A DNA stretch of 64,000 bases, taken from NCBI RefSeq assembly GCF_003945385.1, contig NZ_AP018920.1, positions 5,642,001 to 5,706,000 of the forward strand, in the 5' to 3' direction. Positions 20,146-31,762 of this stretch are shown piece by piece. The DNA is from Pseudonocardia autotrophica. GTDB lineage: Bacteria; Actinomycetota; Actinomycetes; Mycobacteriales; Pseudonocardiaceae. Under the pieces are notes generated by a model, which did no database searches, was not told the DNA's origin, and saw only the letters and a program-made list of their open reading frames with translations. Numbering within the stretch: the stretch's first letter is position 1; each line of letters starts with the position of its first letter. The position numbers were made by a program, and so were the translations under genes.

Positions 20146-21638
20146 GCGGTCACCTCCGGAACCCGGGCGATCAGCGGGCCGCCCTCGTCGGCGTCGCGGG
20201 CGGCCTCGAACGCGGCCCCGACGCGGTACATCACGGCCTCACCGAGCGCCGGCGCCATGATCTGCAGCCCGGTCGGCAGTCCCTCGGAGAGCCCTGAGGG
20301 CACCGACATCCCGGCCACCCCGGCCAGGTTGGTCGGGATGGTGGCCAGGTCGTTGAGGTACATCGCAAGCGGGTCGTCGACCTTGTCCCCGATCGGGAAC
20401 GGGACGGTCGGCGTGGTCGGCGAGACCAGCACGTCGGCCTGCGCGAACGCGGCGTCGAAGTCCCGGCTGATCAGCGTGCGGACCTTCTGCGCCTGCCCGT
20501 AGTAGGCGTCGTAGTAGCCCGACGACAGCGCGTAGGTGCCGAGCATGATCCGGCGCTTCACCTCGGGACCGAAGCCCTGCTCGCGGGTGTTGGCCATGAC
20601 CTCCTCGGCGGAGCGCCCTTCCGCGGCGCGCAGGCCGTAGCGCATGGCGTCGAACCGGGCCAGGTTCGACGACACCTCGCTGGGCAGGATCAGGTAGTAG
20701 GCGGCCATCCCGTACTCGAAGTTCGGGCAGCTCACCTCCACCAGCTCGGCGCCGAGCTTCTCCAGCCGGCGCAACGACGCGTCGTAGGAGGCCCGCACGC
20801 CCGGCTGGTAGCCCTCGCCGCCCAGCTCGCGGACGACGCCGACCTTCAGGCCCGACAGGTCGCCCTGCGCACCCTGTCGCGCGGCCGCGACGACGCCCGG
20901 GACGGGCGCGTCGATCGAGGTCGAGTCGCGCGGGTCGTGCCCGCCGATCACCTCGTGCAGCAGCGCCGCGTCGAGCACCGTCCGCGCGCACGGCCCACCC
21001 TGGTCCAGCGACGACGCACAGGCCACCAGCCCGTAGCGGGAGACGCCGCCGTAGGTCGGCTTGACCCCGACGGTGCCGGTGAAGGCGGCCGGCTGGCGGA
21101 TCGAGCCGCCGGTGTCGGTGCCGATCGCCAGCGGCGCCTCGTAGGCGGCCAGCGCGGCCGCGGAGCCGCCGCCGGAGCCGCCCGGGACCCGGGTGGTGTC
21201 CCACGGGTTGCGGGTGACGCCGTACGCCGAGTGCTCGGTGGAGGAGCCCATCGCGAACTCGTCCATGTTCGTCTTGCCCAGGATCGTGATCCCGGCGGCG
21301 CGCAGCCGCTCGGTAACGGTCGCGTCGTACGGCGGCTGCCAGCCCTCGAGGATCTTCGAGCCGCAGGTGGTGGGCATGTCGGAGGTCGCGAAGACGTCCT
21401 TGAGCGCCAGCGGCACCCCGGCCAGCGGCGAGGCCGGCGCGCCGGCGGCGATCGCGTCGTCGGTGCGCTGCGCGGCGGCCAGTGCGGACTCGGCTCCGAC
21501 GTGCAGGAAGGCGTGCACCGCCGGGTCCACGGTGGCGATCCGGTCCAGGTGGGCCTGCGCGGCCTCGACCGCGGACACCTCCCGGGCGTGGATCTTCTCG
21601 GCGAGCGCGGCGGCGGTCAGCCTGGTCAGGTCACTCAT
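20142..21638 (-). CDS. gatA: Asp/Glu-tRNA amidotransferase subunit A
   Basis: Amidase subunit (498 residues) of GatCAB, hydrolysing glutamine to provide ammonia. The Ser-cisSer-Lys signature is visible: Lys in LALKDVFAT and the Gly/Ser-rich [15 protein letters not shown]...[14 protein letters not shown]. The start at ATG 21638 ([15 protein letters not shown]) overlaps the gatC stop. The gatB ATG overlaps the gatA stop in turn (20142-20145), so all three subunits are translationally coupled. Mycobacteria have pfkA between gatA and gatB; it is absent here. Confidence 0.96.
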   Translation of the reverse strand: MSDLTRLTAAALAEKIHAREVSAVEAAQAHLDRIATVDPAVHAFLHVGAESALAAAQRTDDAIAAGAPASPLAGVPLALKDVFATSDMPTTCGSKILEGWQPPYDATVTERLRAAGITILGKTNMDEFAMGSSTEHSAYGVTRNPWDTTRVPGGSGGGSAAALAAYEAPLAIGTDTGGSIRQPAAFTGTVGVKPTYGGVSRYGLVACASSLDQGGPCARTVLDAALLHEVIGGHDPRDSTSIDAPVPGVVAAARQGAQGDLSGLKVGVVRELGGEGYQPGVRASYDASLRRLEKLGAELVEVSCPNFEYGMAAYYLILPSEVSSNLARFDAMRYGLRAAEGRSAEEVMANTREQGFGPEVKRRIMLGTYALSSGYYDAYYGQAQKVRTLISRDFDAAFAQADVLVSPTTPTVPFPIGDKVDDPLAMYLNDLATIPTNLAGVAGMSVPSGLSEGLPTGLQIMAPALGEAVMYRVGAAFEAARDADEGGPLIARVPEVTA

Positions 21639-21958
21639 GCTTCCTCCCCCAGGATCCGTGGCACCCGGAAGCGTCCGTCCTCGGCGGCCGGTGCACCGGA
21701 GAGCGCCTGCTCCTGGGTGAGACCGGGGCGGCGCTCGTCGGGCCGGAAGACGTTCTCCAGCGGGACGGCGTGCGAGGTCGGCGGGATGTCGTCGGCGGCG
21801 ACCTCCCCGACCCGCGCCACCGAGCCGATGATCACGTCGAGCTGGCCGGCGAAGACGTCGCACTCCTCCTCGGTGACGGCCAGGCGGGCCAGCCGGGCGA
21901 GGTGTGCGACCTCGTCCCGGGTGATGGCCCCGCCTGCTGCGGGGGAATCGGTGGTCAT
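21635..21958 (-). CDS. gatC: Asp/Glu-tRNA amidotransferase subunit C
   Basis: Small subunit (107 residues) that wraps GatA and GatB together. Family pattern: [42 protein letters not shown] near the N-terminus and [24 protein letters not shown] later, ending [11 protein letters not shown]. The ATG at 21958 fits the family N-terminus; the longer open frame to 22243 is unrelated low-complexity translation. First gene of the gatCAB operon. Confidence 0.94.
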   Translation of the reverse strand: MTTDSPAAGGAITRDEVAHLARLARLAVTEEECDVFAGQLDVIIGSVARVGEVAADDIPPTSHAVPLENVFRPDERRPGLTQEQALSGAPAAEDGRFRVPRILGEEA

Positions 21959-22360
21959 GCCCCTCCTCGGGATAATTCTGACTCGCGGGCCCGGGGTGGA
22001 TCCGGATGCACTGCTGCCCCGGCTGCGCGGGTCCCGGTCCGGCGCTGGGACCACGGTGTTGCGACCGCGGTGCGCCGGCCCGGCCGGAACATCACCCGAC
22101 ACGCCCTCGGCGGACGTGTGCGCCGGTCTGCGGACGAGTCTATTCCCGCCGGTCCGCCCGCCGACCGCCCCCCGGTGACCGCTCCGGTACACAGCGGAGG
22201 CGGGGAGCTGATGACCCAGCAGGGGCCCGGGTGGCAGGATCACTGTTCCCGCCCGGAACCCTCCGCGCCGTAGTCGCGCGGACGGTCACGGCCTCGCAGC
22301 CACGGTGCGGGTGCACCGGCATGCCACCAGGGCGTCCGAGCAGAGGGAGAGGATCCGTTC
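21959..22360. other. Divergent intergenic region gatC / ACT gene
   Basis: About 400 bases without a credible gene, serving as the upstream region of gatC (minus) and the ACT gene (plus). It includes GGATAATTCTGACTC near 21970. I see no tRNA, repeat or clear promoter pair in it. Confidence 0.5.
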
Positions 22361-23017
22361 GTGTCGTTCCTGCTCCGGGTCGTCCTCCCGGACAAGCCCG
22401 GAAACCTCGGGGCCGTGGCCTCCGCACTCGGCGGGGCCGGAGCGGACATCCTCAGCGTGGACGTCGTCGAGCGCAACGACGGCCAGGCCGTCGACGACAT
22501 CGCCGTCGAGCTGTCCACCAACCGCCCACCGGACGTGCTGATCACCGCCGCGGAGTCGGTCCCGGGGGTCACCGTCGAGTCGGTGCGCCCGCACACCGGA
22601 CAGCTGGACACCCATCGCGAGCTGGAGCTGCTCGACGAGATCGCCGGCGACCCCGGGCACGGGCTCGATCTGCTCGCGGAGGAGGTCCCCCGGCTGTTCC
22701 GGGCCGGCTGGGCGCTGGTCGCGGTCAGCGAGGACGGGCGTTCCTACCGGATCGCGGAGAGCTCAGCGGCGCCCGAGACCCGCACCGGCGATCTGCGGTG
22801 GCTGCCGCTGGACCGGGCGATCGCGCTGGACGAGCGGCACTGGGTCCCCGAGCCGTGGCGTGCGATGGACACCGAGCTGGCCGCCGCCCCGTTCGGGTCG
22901 GGCGCCCCGCCCAAGACCCTGGTGGTGGGACGGCCGGGCGGCCCGGTGTTCCGGCCTTCCGAGCTGGCCCGGCTGGCGCATCTCGCCGGGATCGTCGCCA
23001 CCGTCCTGAAGGCCTGA
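22361..23017 (+). CDS. ACT-domain protein
   Basis: Protein of 218 residues with an N-terminal ACT domain (FLLRVVLPDKPGNLGAVASALGGAGADILSVDVVERNDGQAVDDIAVEL), where the PDKPGNLGAVA loop is the expected amino-acid-binding turn. It is followed by a region of about 140 residues without a motif I recognise. A homologue (Rv3013) lies at the same position beside gatC in M. tuberculosis. The ligand and target are unknown. The GTG start is preceded by GAGAGGATCC about 8 bases upstream. It ends at a 25-bp terminator stem. Confidence 0.82.
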   Translation: MSFLLRVVLPDKPGNLGAVASALGGAGADILSVDVVERNDGQAVDDIAVELSTNRPPDVLITAAESVPGVTVESVRPHTGQLDTHRELELLDEIAGDPGHGLDLLAEEVPRLFRAGWALVAVSEDGRSYRIAESSAAPETRTGDLRWLPLDRAIALDERHWVPEPWRAMDTELAAAPFGSGAPPKTLVVGRPGGPVFRPSELARLAHLAGIVATVLKA

Positions 23018-23020
23018 CGG

Positions 23021-23096
23021 CCCGTTACACACCCCTTCGCCCCGCCGCACACCTGTTGCAGCGGGTGTGTAGCGGGGCGAAGGGGTGTGTAACGGG
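23021..23096. terminator. 25-bp perfect-stem bidirectional terminator
   Basis: Arms 23021-23045 and 23072-23096 are exact reverse complements over 25 bases (left arm starts CCCGTTACACACCCC). Inside, CACACC pairs with GGTGTG and the loop is TGTTGCAGCG. It sits between convergent genes, immediately after the ACT gene stop and before the BKACE stop. The ACCTGTTGCAGCGGG segment matches the loop of the 18370 hairpin with one mismatch. Confidence 0.85.
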
Positions 23097-23104
23097 TGCC
23101 TCGT

Positions 23105-23824
23105 TCAGACCCGGATCGACAGCGCGGTGCGGACGAGGTCGTCGTTGCCGGTGGCCAGCCATCCGTCCGGGCGGACCAGGACGTCCTCGAAGCCGATCCG
23201 GGTGTCGATGTTGACCCGGGTCGCGTACTCCAGCACCGGCCAGGCGCCCTCCTCCTCGCCGTGCAGCAGCACCGGGACGGGCGGCTGACCGAGCGCGCGC
23301 AGGATCCGGATGCCCTCGGCGACGGCGGTCTCCGGGTCGACGACGGTCGACTCGGCGATCACCCGGCGGGTGCCCGGCGGGAGACCGTTCTGGCGCAGGG
23401 TCACCGCGTCACCGCTGGTCCAGACGCCGAGCTCGACGGCGATGCCGACCGACCAGGCGGCCCGGCAGACGTCGGTCCAGCCCAGCTCGTGCACGTTGAC
23501 ACCGCACACGTCGGGCTTGCCGGAACCGAGCCTGCCCCAGGTCAGCACGGTCTCGACCCGGTCGGCCGGATCCGGCTGGATCCACCGGCCGGTCGGGACG
23601 CCGACCTCGATACCGGGGGCCTCCTGGCGGATCAGCGCGACGACGTCACCGACGACGGCGGGCTCGATGGTCTCCAGGCCGTCGTCGTCGCGCGGATGCA
23701 CGTGCACCGAGGTGACACCGAGCCGGGCCACGGCACGGGCATCGCGGGCCAGATGGCGCGGCAGCACCGGGAGGGCGGGATGTGCATCCGCCGGTCGTGA
23801 CCCGTTGAGCGCCGCCTGCAACAC
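23105..23824 (-). CDS. BKACE-type beta-keto acid cleavage enzyme
   Basis: Member of the DUF849/3-keto-5-aminohexanoate cleavage enzyme family, 239 residues. These Zn-dependent enzymes cleave beta-keto acids with acetyl-CoA. The Zn-binding HxH pattern is in GVTSVHVHPRDDDG near residue 45, and the conserved start LQAALNGSR is visible. The usual length is 270-300, so this is a compact member. I select GTG 23824 (VLQAALNGS) with GGGGGA about 5 bases upstream over the frame start at 23857. The substrate is unknown. Confidence 0.78.
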   Translation of the reverse strand: MLQAALNGSRPADAHPALPVLPRHLARDARAVARLGVTSVHVHPRDDDGLETIEPAVVGDVVALIRQEAPGIEVGVPTGRWIQPDPADRVETVLTWGRLGSGKPDVCGVNVHELGWTDVCRAAWSVGIAVELGVWTSGDAVTLRQNGLPPGTRRVIAESTVVDPETAVAEGIRILRALGQPPVPVLLHGEEEGAWPVLEYATRVNIDTRIGFEDVLVRPDGWLATGNDDLVRTALSIRV

Positions 23825-24027
23825 CGTGTTCCCCCGCTTCGAGCATCGCCGGTCCACGTCGAACCGGTCGCACGAAGACTAGGTGCTCGGTTCCGGGCCG
23901 GACCGCCGGGCGCGCCCCCCGCACCGGGTGACGTCGCCCTCCGGCAGCCGGCCCGCGCCGGGCGGATACGCCGGGTGACCGAACGGTCGCCCCGGGACAC
24001 GCCGCCGCGGGTCGCGGCCCACCACGC

Positions 24028-26623
<2,596 letters not shown>

Positions 26624-26652
26624 TTGACAGTTAGGTCAGGCTCACCTAAATT
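26624..26652 (+). promoter_or_regulatory. Promoter with overlapping IdeR/DtxR iron box
   Basis: TTGACA at 26624-26629, a 17-base spacer, and TAAATT at 26647-26652 form a near-consensus promoter. Inside it, TTAGGTCAGGCTCACCTAA (26631-26649) matches the 19-bp DtxR/IdeR operator consensus TTAGGTTAGGCTAACCTAA at 17 of 19 positions (my comparison with the remembered consensus). The holo-repressor would cover the -10. The downstream transcript carries the VOC gene and perhaps prfC. A hairpin (ACGGCCCGGT...ACCGGGCCGT) lies in the leader near 26700-26730. Confidence 0.82.
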
Positions 26653-26761
26653 AATCCGTGTCGCTTCGTGGTGGGAGCGGCGCGTCAGTTCGGGACGGAC
26701 GGCCCGGTGGCACCTCGGTGCGACCGGGCCGTTCCCGTGCGCAGCCCCGGGTGTTCCGGTC

Positions 26762-27154
26762 ATGCTGGCAGACATGTTGCGCCTCGGGTTCCCGGTCGTC
26801 GGCGTCACCGATCTCGATCGCGCCGCCGGATTCTGGTCGTCCGCCCTGCACCTGCGGGTGTCCGACGAGTGGTCGAGCCCCGGATGGCGGACCCTCACCG
26901 CGCCGGACGGCGCCCGCACGCTCGGCCTGATGCGCAGCGCATCGCCACCGCAGGCGAAGCCCCGGATCCATCTCGATCTGCTCGTCGACACCACCGATGA
27001 GCAGGTCGCCGAGGTGGCACGACTGCTCGAACTCGGCGCGACGCGCCCCGACTGGGACGACTACCCGGCCGATCCGGACTTCGTCGTGCTCGCCGATCCG
27101 GACGGCAACGTCTTCTGTGTCGTCGATCTGAGCCGGGCACCGTCGTCCGGCTGA
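26762..27154 (+). CDS. VOC-fold (glyoxalase-like) protein
   Basis: Vicinal oxygen chelate superfamily protein of 130 residues, built of two beta-alpha-beta-beta-beta units. The N-terminal unit is LRLGFPVVGVTDLDRAAGFWSSALHLRV and the C-terminal unit ends PDFVVLADPDGNVFCVVDL, the usual VOC ending. His and Glu ligands are not obvious in all metal positions, so catalysis is uncertain. Start at ATG 26762 or ATG 26774. It lies about 100 bases downstream of an iron-box promoter and 24 bases before prfC. Confidence 0.75.
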   Translation: MLADMLRLGFPVVGVTDLDRAAGFWSSALHLRVSDEWSSPGWRTLTAPDGARTLGLMRSASPPQAKPRIHLDLLVDTTDEQVAEVARLLELGATRPDWDDYPADPDFVVLADPDGNVFCVVDLSRAPSSG

Positions 27155-27178
27155 TCCGCCGCACCTATCCTGGGATCC

Positions 27179-28780
27179 GTGACCGACACGCAGGACGCGC
27201 ACGTACTCGACGAGACCGCGCGCCGGCGCACGTTCGCCGTCATCTCCCACCCGGACGCCGGCAAGTCCACCCTGACCGAGGCCCTCGCGCTGCACGCCGA
27301 GGTCATCGACTCGGCGGGCGCGGTGCACGGCAAGTCCGGCCGCAAGGGCGTCACCTCGGACTGGATGGAGATGGAGCGCGCCCGCGGCATCTCGGTGTCG
27401 TCGGCGGTGCTGCAGTTCGCCTACCGCGACTGCGTGATCAACCTGCTCGACACCCCCGGTCACGGCGACTTCTCCGAGGACACCTACCGGGTGCTGGCCG
27501 CCGTCGACGCCGCGGTGATGCTGCTCGACGCCGCGAAGGGCCTGGAGCCGCAGACCCTCAAGCTGTTCGACGTCTGCCGCTCGCGCGGCGTCCCGATCGT
27601 CACCTTCGTCAACAAGTGGGACCGGCCCGGCCGCGAGGCCCTGGAGCTGCTCGACGAGGTGGAGCAGACCATCGGCCTGCGCCCGATGCCGCTGACCTGG
27701 CCGCTGGGCATCGCCGGGCAGTTCAAGGGGCTCATCGAGCGCAGCACCGGCGAGTACACCGCGTTCACCCGCGCCGCGGGCGGCGCGACCAAGGCCACCG
27801 CGCAGGTCGTCGACGCCGAGACGATCGCCGCACAGGAGCCGGAGTACTGGCAGAACGCGCAGGACGAGCTGGGCCTGCTCGAGGAGATCGGCGCCGGGTT
27901 CGACGAGGAGGGCTTCCGCTCCGGCAAGGCCACCCCGGTGCTGTTCGGGTCGGCGCTGTCGAACATCGGTGTCGCCCGGCTGCTCGACTCGCTGGTCGAC
28001 CTGGCCCCGCCGCCCGCCCCCCGCCCGGACGTGAAGGGCGAGGACCGCCCGCTCGAGGCACCCACCTCCGGGCTGATCTTCAAGGTCCAGGCCGGCATGG
28101 ACAAGGCGCACCGCGACCGGATGGCCTTCCTGCGGATCTGCTCGGGCCGGTTCGAGCGCGGCATGGTGCTGACCCACGCCACGACAGGCAAGCCGTTCGC
28201 CACGAAGTACGCCCAGTCCGTGTTCGGTGCCGAGCGCCGGACCGTCGAGGAGGCGTTCCCGGGCGACATCGTCGGCCTGGTCAACGCGAACGCGCTGCGC
28301 CCCGGCGACACGCTCTACGCCGCCGATCCGGTCGACTTCCCGTCGATCCCGGCGTTCGCGCCCGAGCACTTCGCGGTGATCCGCGCCCGGGACGCCGGCA
28401 AGTACAAGCAGTTCCGCAAGGGCATCGAGCAGCTCGGCAACGAGGCCGTCATCCAGATCCTGCGTTCGGACGTGCGCGGCGACCAGGCGCCGGTGCTGGC
28501 CGCGGTCGGCCCGCTGCAGTTCGACGTGGTCACCGGGCGATTGGAGACCGAGTTCAACGCCCCCGTCGCGCTGGACCGGCTGCCCTATCAGATCGCCCGG
28601 CTGACCGAGGCCGCCGCGGTCGAGGCGCTGTCCGCACAGTCCGAGTGCGAGGTGCTGCGCCGCGACTCCGACGGCGAGTACCTCGCGCTGTTCAGCAACA
28701 AGTGGCGGATGGACATCATCCAGCGCAAGTTCCCGGACCTGCGGTTCGAGGCGATGCCGGCCGGGTCGTCGATCTCCTGA
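27179..28780 (+). CDS. prfC: Peptide chain release factor 3
   Basis: GTPase (533 residues) that recycles class I release factors after termination. The G-domain is canonical: P-loop SHPDAGKSTLTEAL near residue 22, switch II LDTPGHGDFSEDTYR, and NKWDRPGR for guanine recognition. Later come the family segments GIAGQFKGLIERSTGEY and TSGLIFKVQAGMDKAHRDRMAFLRICSG. The C-terminal domain resembles RF3 (EVLRRDSDGEYLALFSNKWRMDIIQRKFPDLRF). The GTG start is 24 bases after the VOC gene, so the two are probably cotranscribed. Confidence 0.95.
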   Translation: MTDTQDAHVLDETARRRTFAVISHPDAGKSTLTEALALHAEVIDSAGAVHGKSGRKGVTSDWMEMERARGISVSSAVLQFAYRDCVINLLDTPGHGDFSEDTYRVLAAVDAAVMLLDAAKGLEPQTLKLFDVCRSRGVPIVTFVNKWDRPGREALELLDEVEQTIGLRPMPLTWPLGIAGQFKGLIERSTGEYTAFTRAAGGATKATAQVVDAETIAAQEPEYWQNAQDELGLLEEIGAGFDEEGFRSGKATPVLFGSALSNIGVARLLDSLVDLAPPPAPRPDVKGEDRPLEAPTSGLIFKVQAGMDKAHRDRMAFLRICSGRFERGMVLTHATTGKPFATKYAQSVFGAERRTVEEAFPGDIVGLVNANALRPGDTLYAADPVDFPSIPAFAPEHFAVIRARDAGKYKQFRKGIEQLGNEAVIQILRSDVRGDQAPVLAAVGPLQFDVVTGRLETEFNAPVALDRLPYQIARLTEAAAVEALSAQSECEVLRRDSDGEYLALFSNKWRMDIIQRKFPDLRFEAMPAGSSIS

Positions 28781-28794
28781 CCGGGTCGCCGGCG

Positions 28795-29220
28795 ATGACC
28801 GAGGACGACGGCACCGCAGGTCCGGACGACGCGCGCCGCACCGGCGAGCGGTACCGGGCGTACCTGGCCTGCCTGAACGAGCGCCGGCTCGACGAGCTGG
28901 GTGAGTTCGTGCACGATCCCGTCGTCCACAACGGACGCCGGCTGGAGCTGGCCGCGTTCGTCGCACTGCTCCGCCGGGACGTGGCCCAGATCCCCGACCT
29001 GCACTACGCCGTCGAGATGCTGGTGACCGACGCCGACCAGGTGGCGTGCCGGATCCGCTTCGACTGCACCCCGGTGGGATTCCGCGGCCTGCCCGCGGCG
29101 CGGGCGCCGATCTCGTTCGTCGAGCACGCCTTCTACCGGTACGAGGCGGGCCGGATCACCGAGATCCGGTCGGTGATCGACATGGACGCGATCCGCGACC
29201 AGCTCGGCGTTCCGCGCTGA
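28795..29220 (+). CDS. SnoaL-like (NTF2 fold) protein
   Basis: Protein of 141 residues of the NTF2/SnoaL ester-cyclase-like fold. The helical start is RYRAYLACLNERRLDELGEFVHDPVVHNGRRL, followed by FVALLRRDVAQIPDLHYAVEMLVTDADQVACRIRFDCTPVG and the final strand pair EHAFYRYEAGRITEIRSVIDMDAIRDQL. SnoaL-type catalytic residues cannot be assigned with certainty. The ATG lies 15 bases downstream of the prfC stop. Function unknown. Confidence 0.72.
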   Translation: MTEDDGTAGPDDARRTGERYRAYLACLNERRLDELGEFVHDPVVHNGRRLELAAFVALLRRDVAQIPDLHYAVEMLVTDADQVACRIRFDCTPVGFRGLPAARAPISFVEHAFYRYEAGRITEIRSVIDMDAIRDQLGVPR

Positions 29221-29252
29221 GCGGAGCCCGGGACGCATCGGCGAGGGTGTGG

Positions 29253-29666
29253 TCAGGGTGCCGCGCAGTTCGGGGGTGCGCAGGCCGGTGTGCCGGCCCC
29301 CGGCTCGTCCGGGCCCGCCGGGATCGCACCGGACAGCACGGTGATCACGAAGGCGGCCAGCCAGATCAGCGCGCCGGACAGGCCGACCACCGAGACGCCG
29401 GCAGCCGCGATCGCGGTCCGGCTCCGCCGGACGCCGCCCCGGATTGCGCCCACCGTGCCCAGCACGAGCCCGCCGGCCGCGAGCACCAGGCCGACCGAAG
29501 CGAGCGCCAGCCCCAGCAGGGTCGGCCGGGCACCGATCGACAGGACGACCGCGACGGCGACGAGTACCGTCCCGAGCCCGCCGAGCGCGAGCGCCGTGGG
29601 GCCCAGGCCAGCGCCCGGCGGGGCGGCGGGCGGCGGGGCGGCGGCACGATCGGAGAGCACCGGCAC
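29253..29666 (-). CDS. Small membrane protein, DUF4190-like
   Basis: Hypothetical protein of about 137 residues. A short Pro/Ala-rich N-terminus leads into four hydrophobic segments arranged as two pairs: ALALGGLGTVLVAVAVVLSIG, LGLALASVGLVLAAGGLVLG, AIAAAGVSVVGLSGALIWL and AAFVITVLSGAI. The tail is PACAPPNCAAP. The pattern resembles DUF4190-type proteins. The start is uncertain: GTG 29666 or GTG 29660. The frame runs on to 29939 but that part overlaps the neighbouring gene. Confidence 0.55.
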   Translation of the reverse strand: MPVLSDRAAAPPPAAPPGAGLGPTALALGGLGTVLVAVAVVLSIGARPTLLGLALASVGLVLAAGGLVLGTVGAIRGGVRRSRTAIAAAGVSVVGLSGALIWLAAFVITVLSGAIPAGPDEPGAGTPACAPPNCAAP

Positions 29667-29792
29667 AGCATCGGGACTCCGGGCACCCCGGCGCGCGCCG
29701 TGCACGCGCAGATACCCAGTTCTGGGTACTCCTCGCCGGTGTCCGGCGGAGACCGACCGGCGGTGATCCTCCGCCCGTCCTACGGTGGCCAC

Positions 29793-30572
29793 ATGACCTC
29801 CACCGCCGACAAGGCCACCACCCTCCAGCAGCTGCACGCGGCGCCGGAGCTGCTGCTCGTCGTCAACGTCTGGGACGCGATCACCGCCAAGGTCGTCGCC
29901 GAGACCCCCGGCACGACGGCGCTGGCGACGGCCAGCCACGGCATCGCCGCATCGCTCGGCTACGAGGACGGCGAGAACATCCCGCGGGACGAGATGATCG
30001 CCGCCGTGGGGCTGATCGCACGCACCGCGGGTGACCTGCCGGTGTCCGCCGATCTCGAGGCCGGATACGGCGACCCGGGCGGCACCGTCGCCCGCGCCAT
30101 CGACGTCGGGGTGGTCGGCGCCAACCTGGAGGACCAGGTCAAGCCGCTCGCCGAGGCGGTGAAGGCGGTCGAGGCGGCCGTCGCCGCGGCCGAGAAGGCC
30201 GGCGTCGACTTCGTGCTCAACGCGCGCACCGACGCCTTCCTCAAGGCGGGCGACAAGGACCCGGCGGCCGTGCTCGACGACGCGATCGAGCGCGGGCGGG
30301 CCTACCTCGACGCCGGCGCGTCGAACTTCTTCGTGCCCGGCAAGCTCGACGAATCCCAGGTCGGACGCCTGGTCGAGGCCCTCGGCGAGCGCAAGGTCAA
30401 CCTGATCGGCATCCCCGGCTCGATCCCGCTGAAGACCGCGCAGGCGCTCGGGGTCGCCCGCGTCTCCTACGGGCCGTGGAGCCAGAACGTGGCGCTCACC
30501 GCGCTGGCCGAGCTGGCCGAGGACGTCTACCGCGGTGGTGGGCTGCCGGAGGGGACCCGGAAGCTGAACTGA
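29793..30572 (+). CDS. Isocitrate lyase / PEP mutase family protein
   Basis: TIM-barrel enzyme of 259 residues in the PEP mutase/isocitrate lyase superfamily. Visible are the substrate-loop start LLVVNVWDAITAKVVAE, the Mg region LPVSADLEAGYGDPGGTVARAIDVGVVGANLEDQ, the catalytic segment FVLNARTDAFL, and GASNFFVPG. These proteins cleave C-C or P-C bonds of 2-hydroxy-acids; the subgroup is usually annotated as oxaloacetate decarboxylase or methylisocitrate-lyase-like. The ATG start follows GGTGGCC. It converges with the MetE-like gene. Confidence 0.85.
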   Translation: MTSTADKATTLQQLHAAPELLLVVNVWDAITAKVVAETPGTTALATASHGIAASLGYEDGENIPRDEMIAAVGLIARTAGDLPVSADLEAGYGDPGGTVARAIDVGVVGANLEDQVKPLAEAVKAVEAAVAAAEKAGVDFVLNARTDAFLKAGDKDPAAVLDDAIERGRAYLDAGASNFFVPGKLDESQVGRLVEALGERKVNLIGIPGSIPLKTAQALGVARVSYGPWSQNVALTALAELAEDVYRGGGLPEGTRKLN

Positions 30573-30581
30573 CGCCCCTGG

Positions 30582-31733
30582 CTACTCGTCGGGATCGGCG
30601 AAGGCCCGGCCCAGGTCCCGGGAGAGGGTGAGTGCCCGCCGGGCCCAGTCGGGGGTGGCACCGGCCAGCCCGCACGCCGGGGTCGGGACGGCGAGCCGGG
30701 TCAGCCGGTGCCGGTCGAACCCGAGCCGGTCGGCGAGCTCGAACCCGGCGCGGGCGAGCTCGCCGATCTCCGGCTCCCGGCGCGGGGCGGTGCTGGGCAC
30801 CAGCCCGAGCATCAGCGGGGTCCCCGTGTCCCAGGTCTCGCCGATCGCGTCCAGTGCGGCCGGCTCCGCGGTGGACCCGGCGAAGGCGGGCCCGGTCGCG
30901 TCGATCCCGACGGCGGCGGCACCGGCGCCGGCGAGCAGCCGGATCGGCGGGCGGTCCGCACAGCAGTGCACGACGACCGGGGCGTCGATCGAGGAGATCA
31001 GGTCACGCAGCGCGTCCTGCGCGTCCGGCGCGCGCACCGCGCGCACGGTCCCGTAGCCGGATGCGGTGGGCAGCGATCCGGCGATCACCGCGGGCAAGCC
31101 GGGTTCGTCGAGCTGGACGACGACCTTCGCCCCGGTCCGCTCGCCGATCTCCGCGACGTGCGCGCGCAGCCCCTCCCCCAGGCTGGCGGCGAACTCGCGG
31201 ACGGCACCGCGGTCGGTGAGCACCCGGTGCCCGGACGCGAGCTCGACCGCGGCGGCGAGTGTCCACGGCCCGGCCACCTGGATCTTGACCCAGTCCGGCC
31301 GGGCGTGGTCGCAGGCGTCGTCGAACGCGTCCAGATCGCCGGCCATCAGGTCACGGCCGCGGCGCAGGTCGCGACCCGGCCGCGCGGTGACGCGCCACCC
31401 GCTCGGGACGACCTCCACCGCGATGTCCACCAGCAGCGCGGCAGTGCGGCCGATCATGTCCGCGCCGACCCCGCGCTCGGGCAGCTCGGGCAGCGCAGGC
31501 AGATCCGGTGTCTCGCCGACGACGAGCGCCGACGACTCACGCGGGTCGGTTCCGGGCAGCGACCCCACCCCGGTCGCGATGCCCGCGGGCAGGAGCCCCC
31601 GCGGCGCGGCGGGCTCCTCGGGCGCCGCGTCGACGACCTCGATCCGGGGTTCGGGCGGGCGGCTCTCGCCGGGGCGCACGTCGCCCAGACCGGCGGCGGC
31701 GAGTGCGGCGGCCAGCGGATCGTCAGAACTCAC
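30582..31733 (-). CDS. Methionine synthase (MetE/UROD-fold) homologue
   Basis: TIM-barrel protein of 383 residues similar to the C-terminal half of cobalamin-independent methionine synthase. Visible are GIATGVGSLPGTDPRES at the start, VKIQVAGPWTLAAAVELASG, and a potential zinc-ligand segment APVVVHCCADRPP followed by GIDATGP. The usual C-terminal Zn Cys lies in a region ending LAVPTPACGLAGATPDWARRAL. A homologue (Rv3015c) follows ligA in M. tuberculosis. Whether it methylates homocysteine is unknown, as the folate-binding N-terminal half is missing. Confidence 0.8.
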   Translation of the reverse strand: MSSDDPLAAALAAAGLGDVRPGESRPPEPRIEVVDAAPEEPAAPRGLLPAGIATGVGSLPGTDPRESSALVVGETPDLPALPELPERGVGADMIGRTAALLVDIAVEVVPSGWRVTARPGRDLRRGRDLMAGDLDAFDDACDHARPDWVKIQVAGPWTLAAAVELASGHRVLTDRGAVREFAASLGEGLRAHVAEIGERTGAKVVVQLDEPGLPAVIAGSLPTASGYGTVRAVRAPDAQDALRDLISSIDAPVVVHCCADRPPIRLLAGAGAAAVGIDATGPAFAGSTAEPAALDAIGETWDTGTPLMLGLVPSTAPRREPEIGELARAGFELADRLGFDRHRLTRLAVPTPACGLAGATPDWARRALTLSRDLGRAFADPDE

Positions 31734-31762
31734 CCGGCCAGTCTGCTCTCCCGCGCGGCCGG

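Noticed and set aside
26658..26930. Leaderless GTG ORF directly at the iron-box promoter start
   Set aside because: It would fit a leaderless start but the product is Ser/Arg/Gly-rich and overlaps the VOC gene in another frame.
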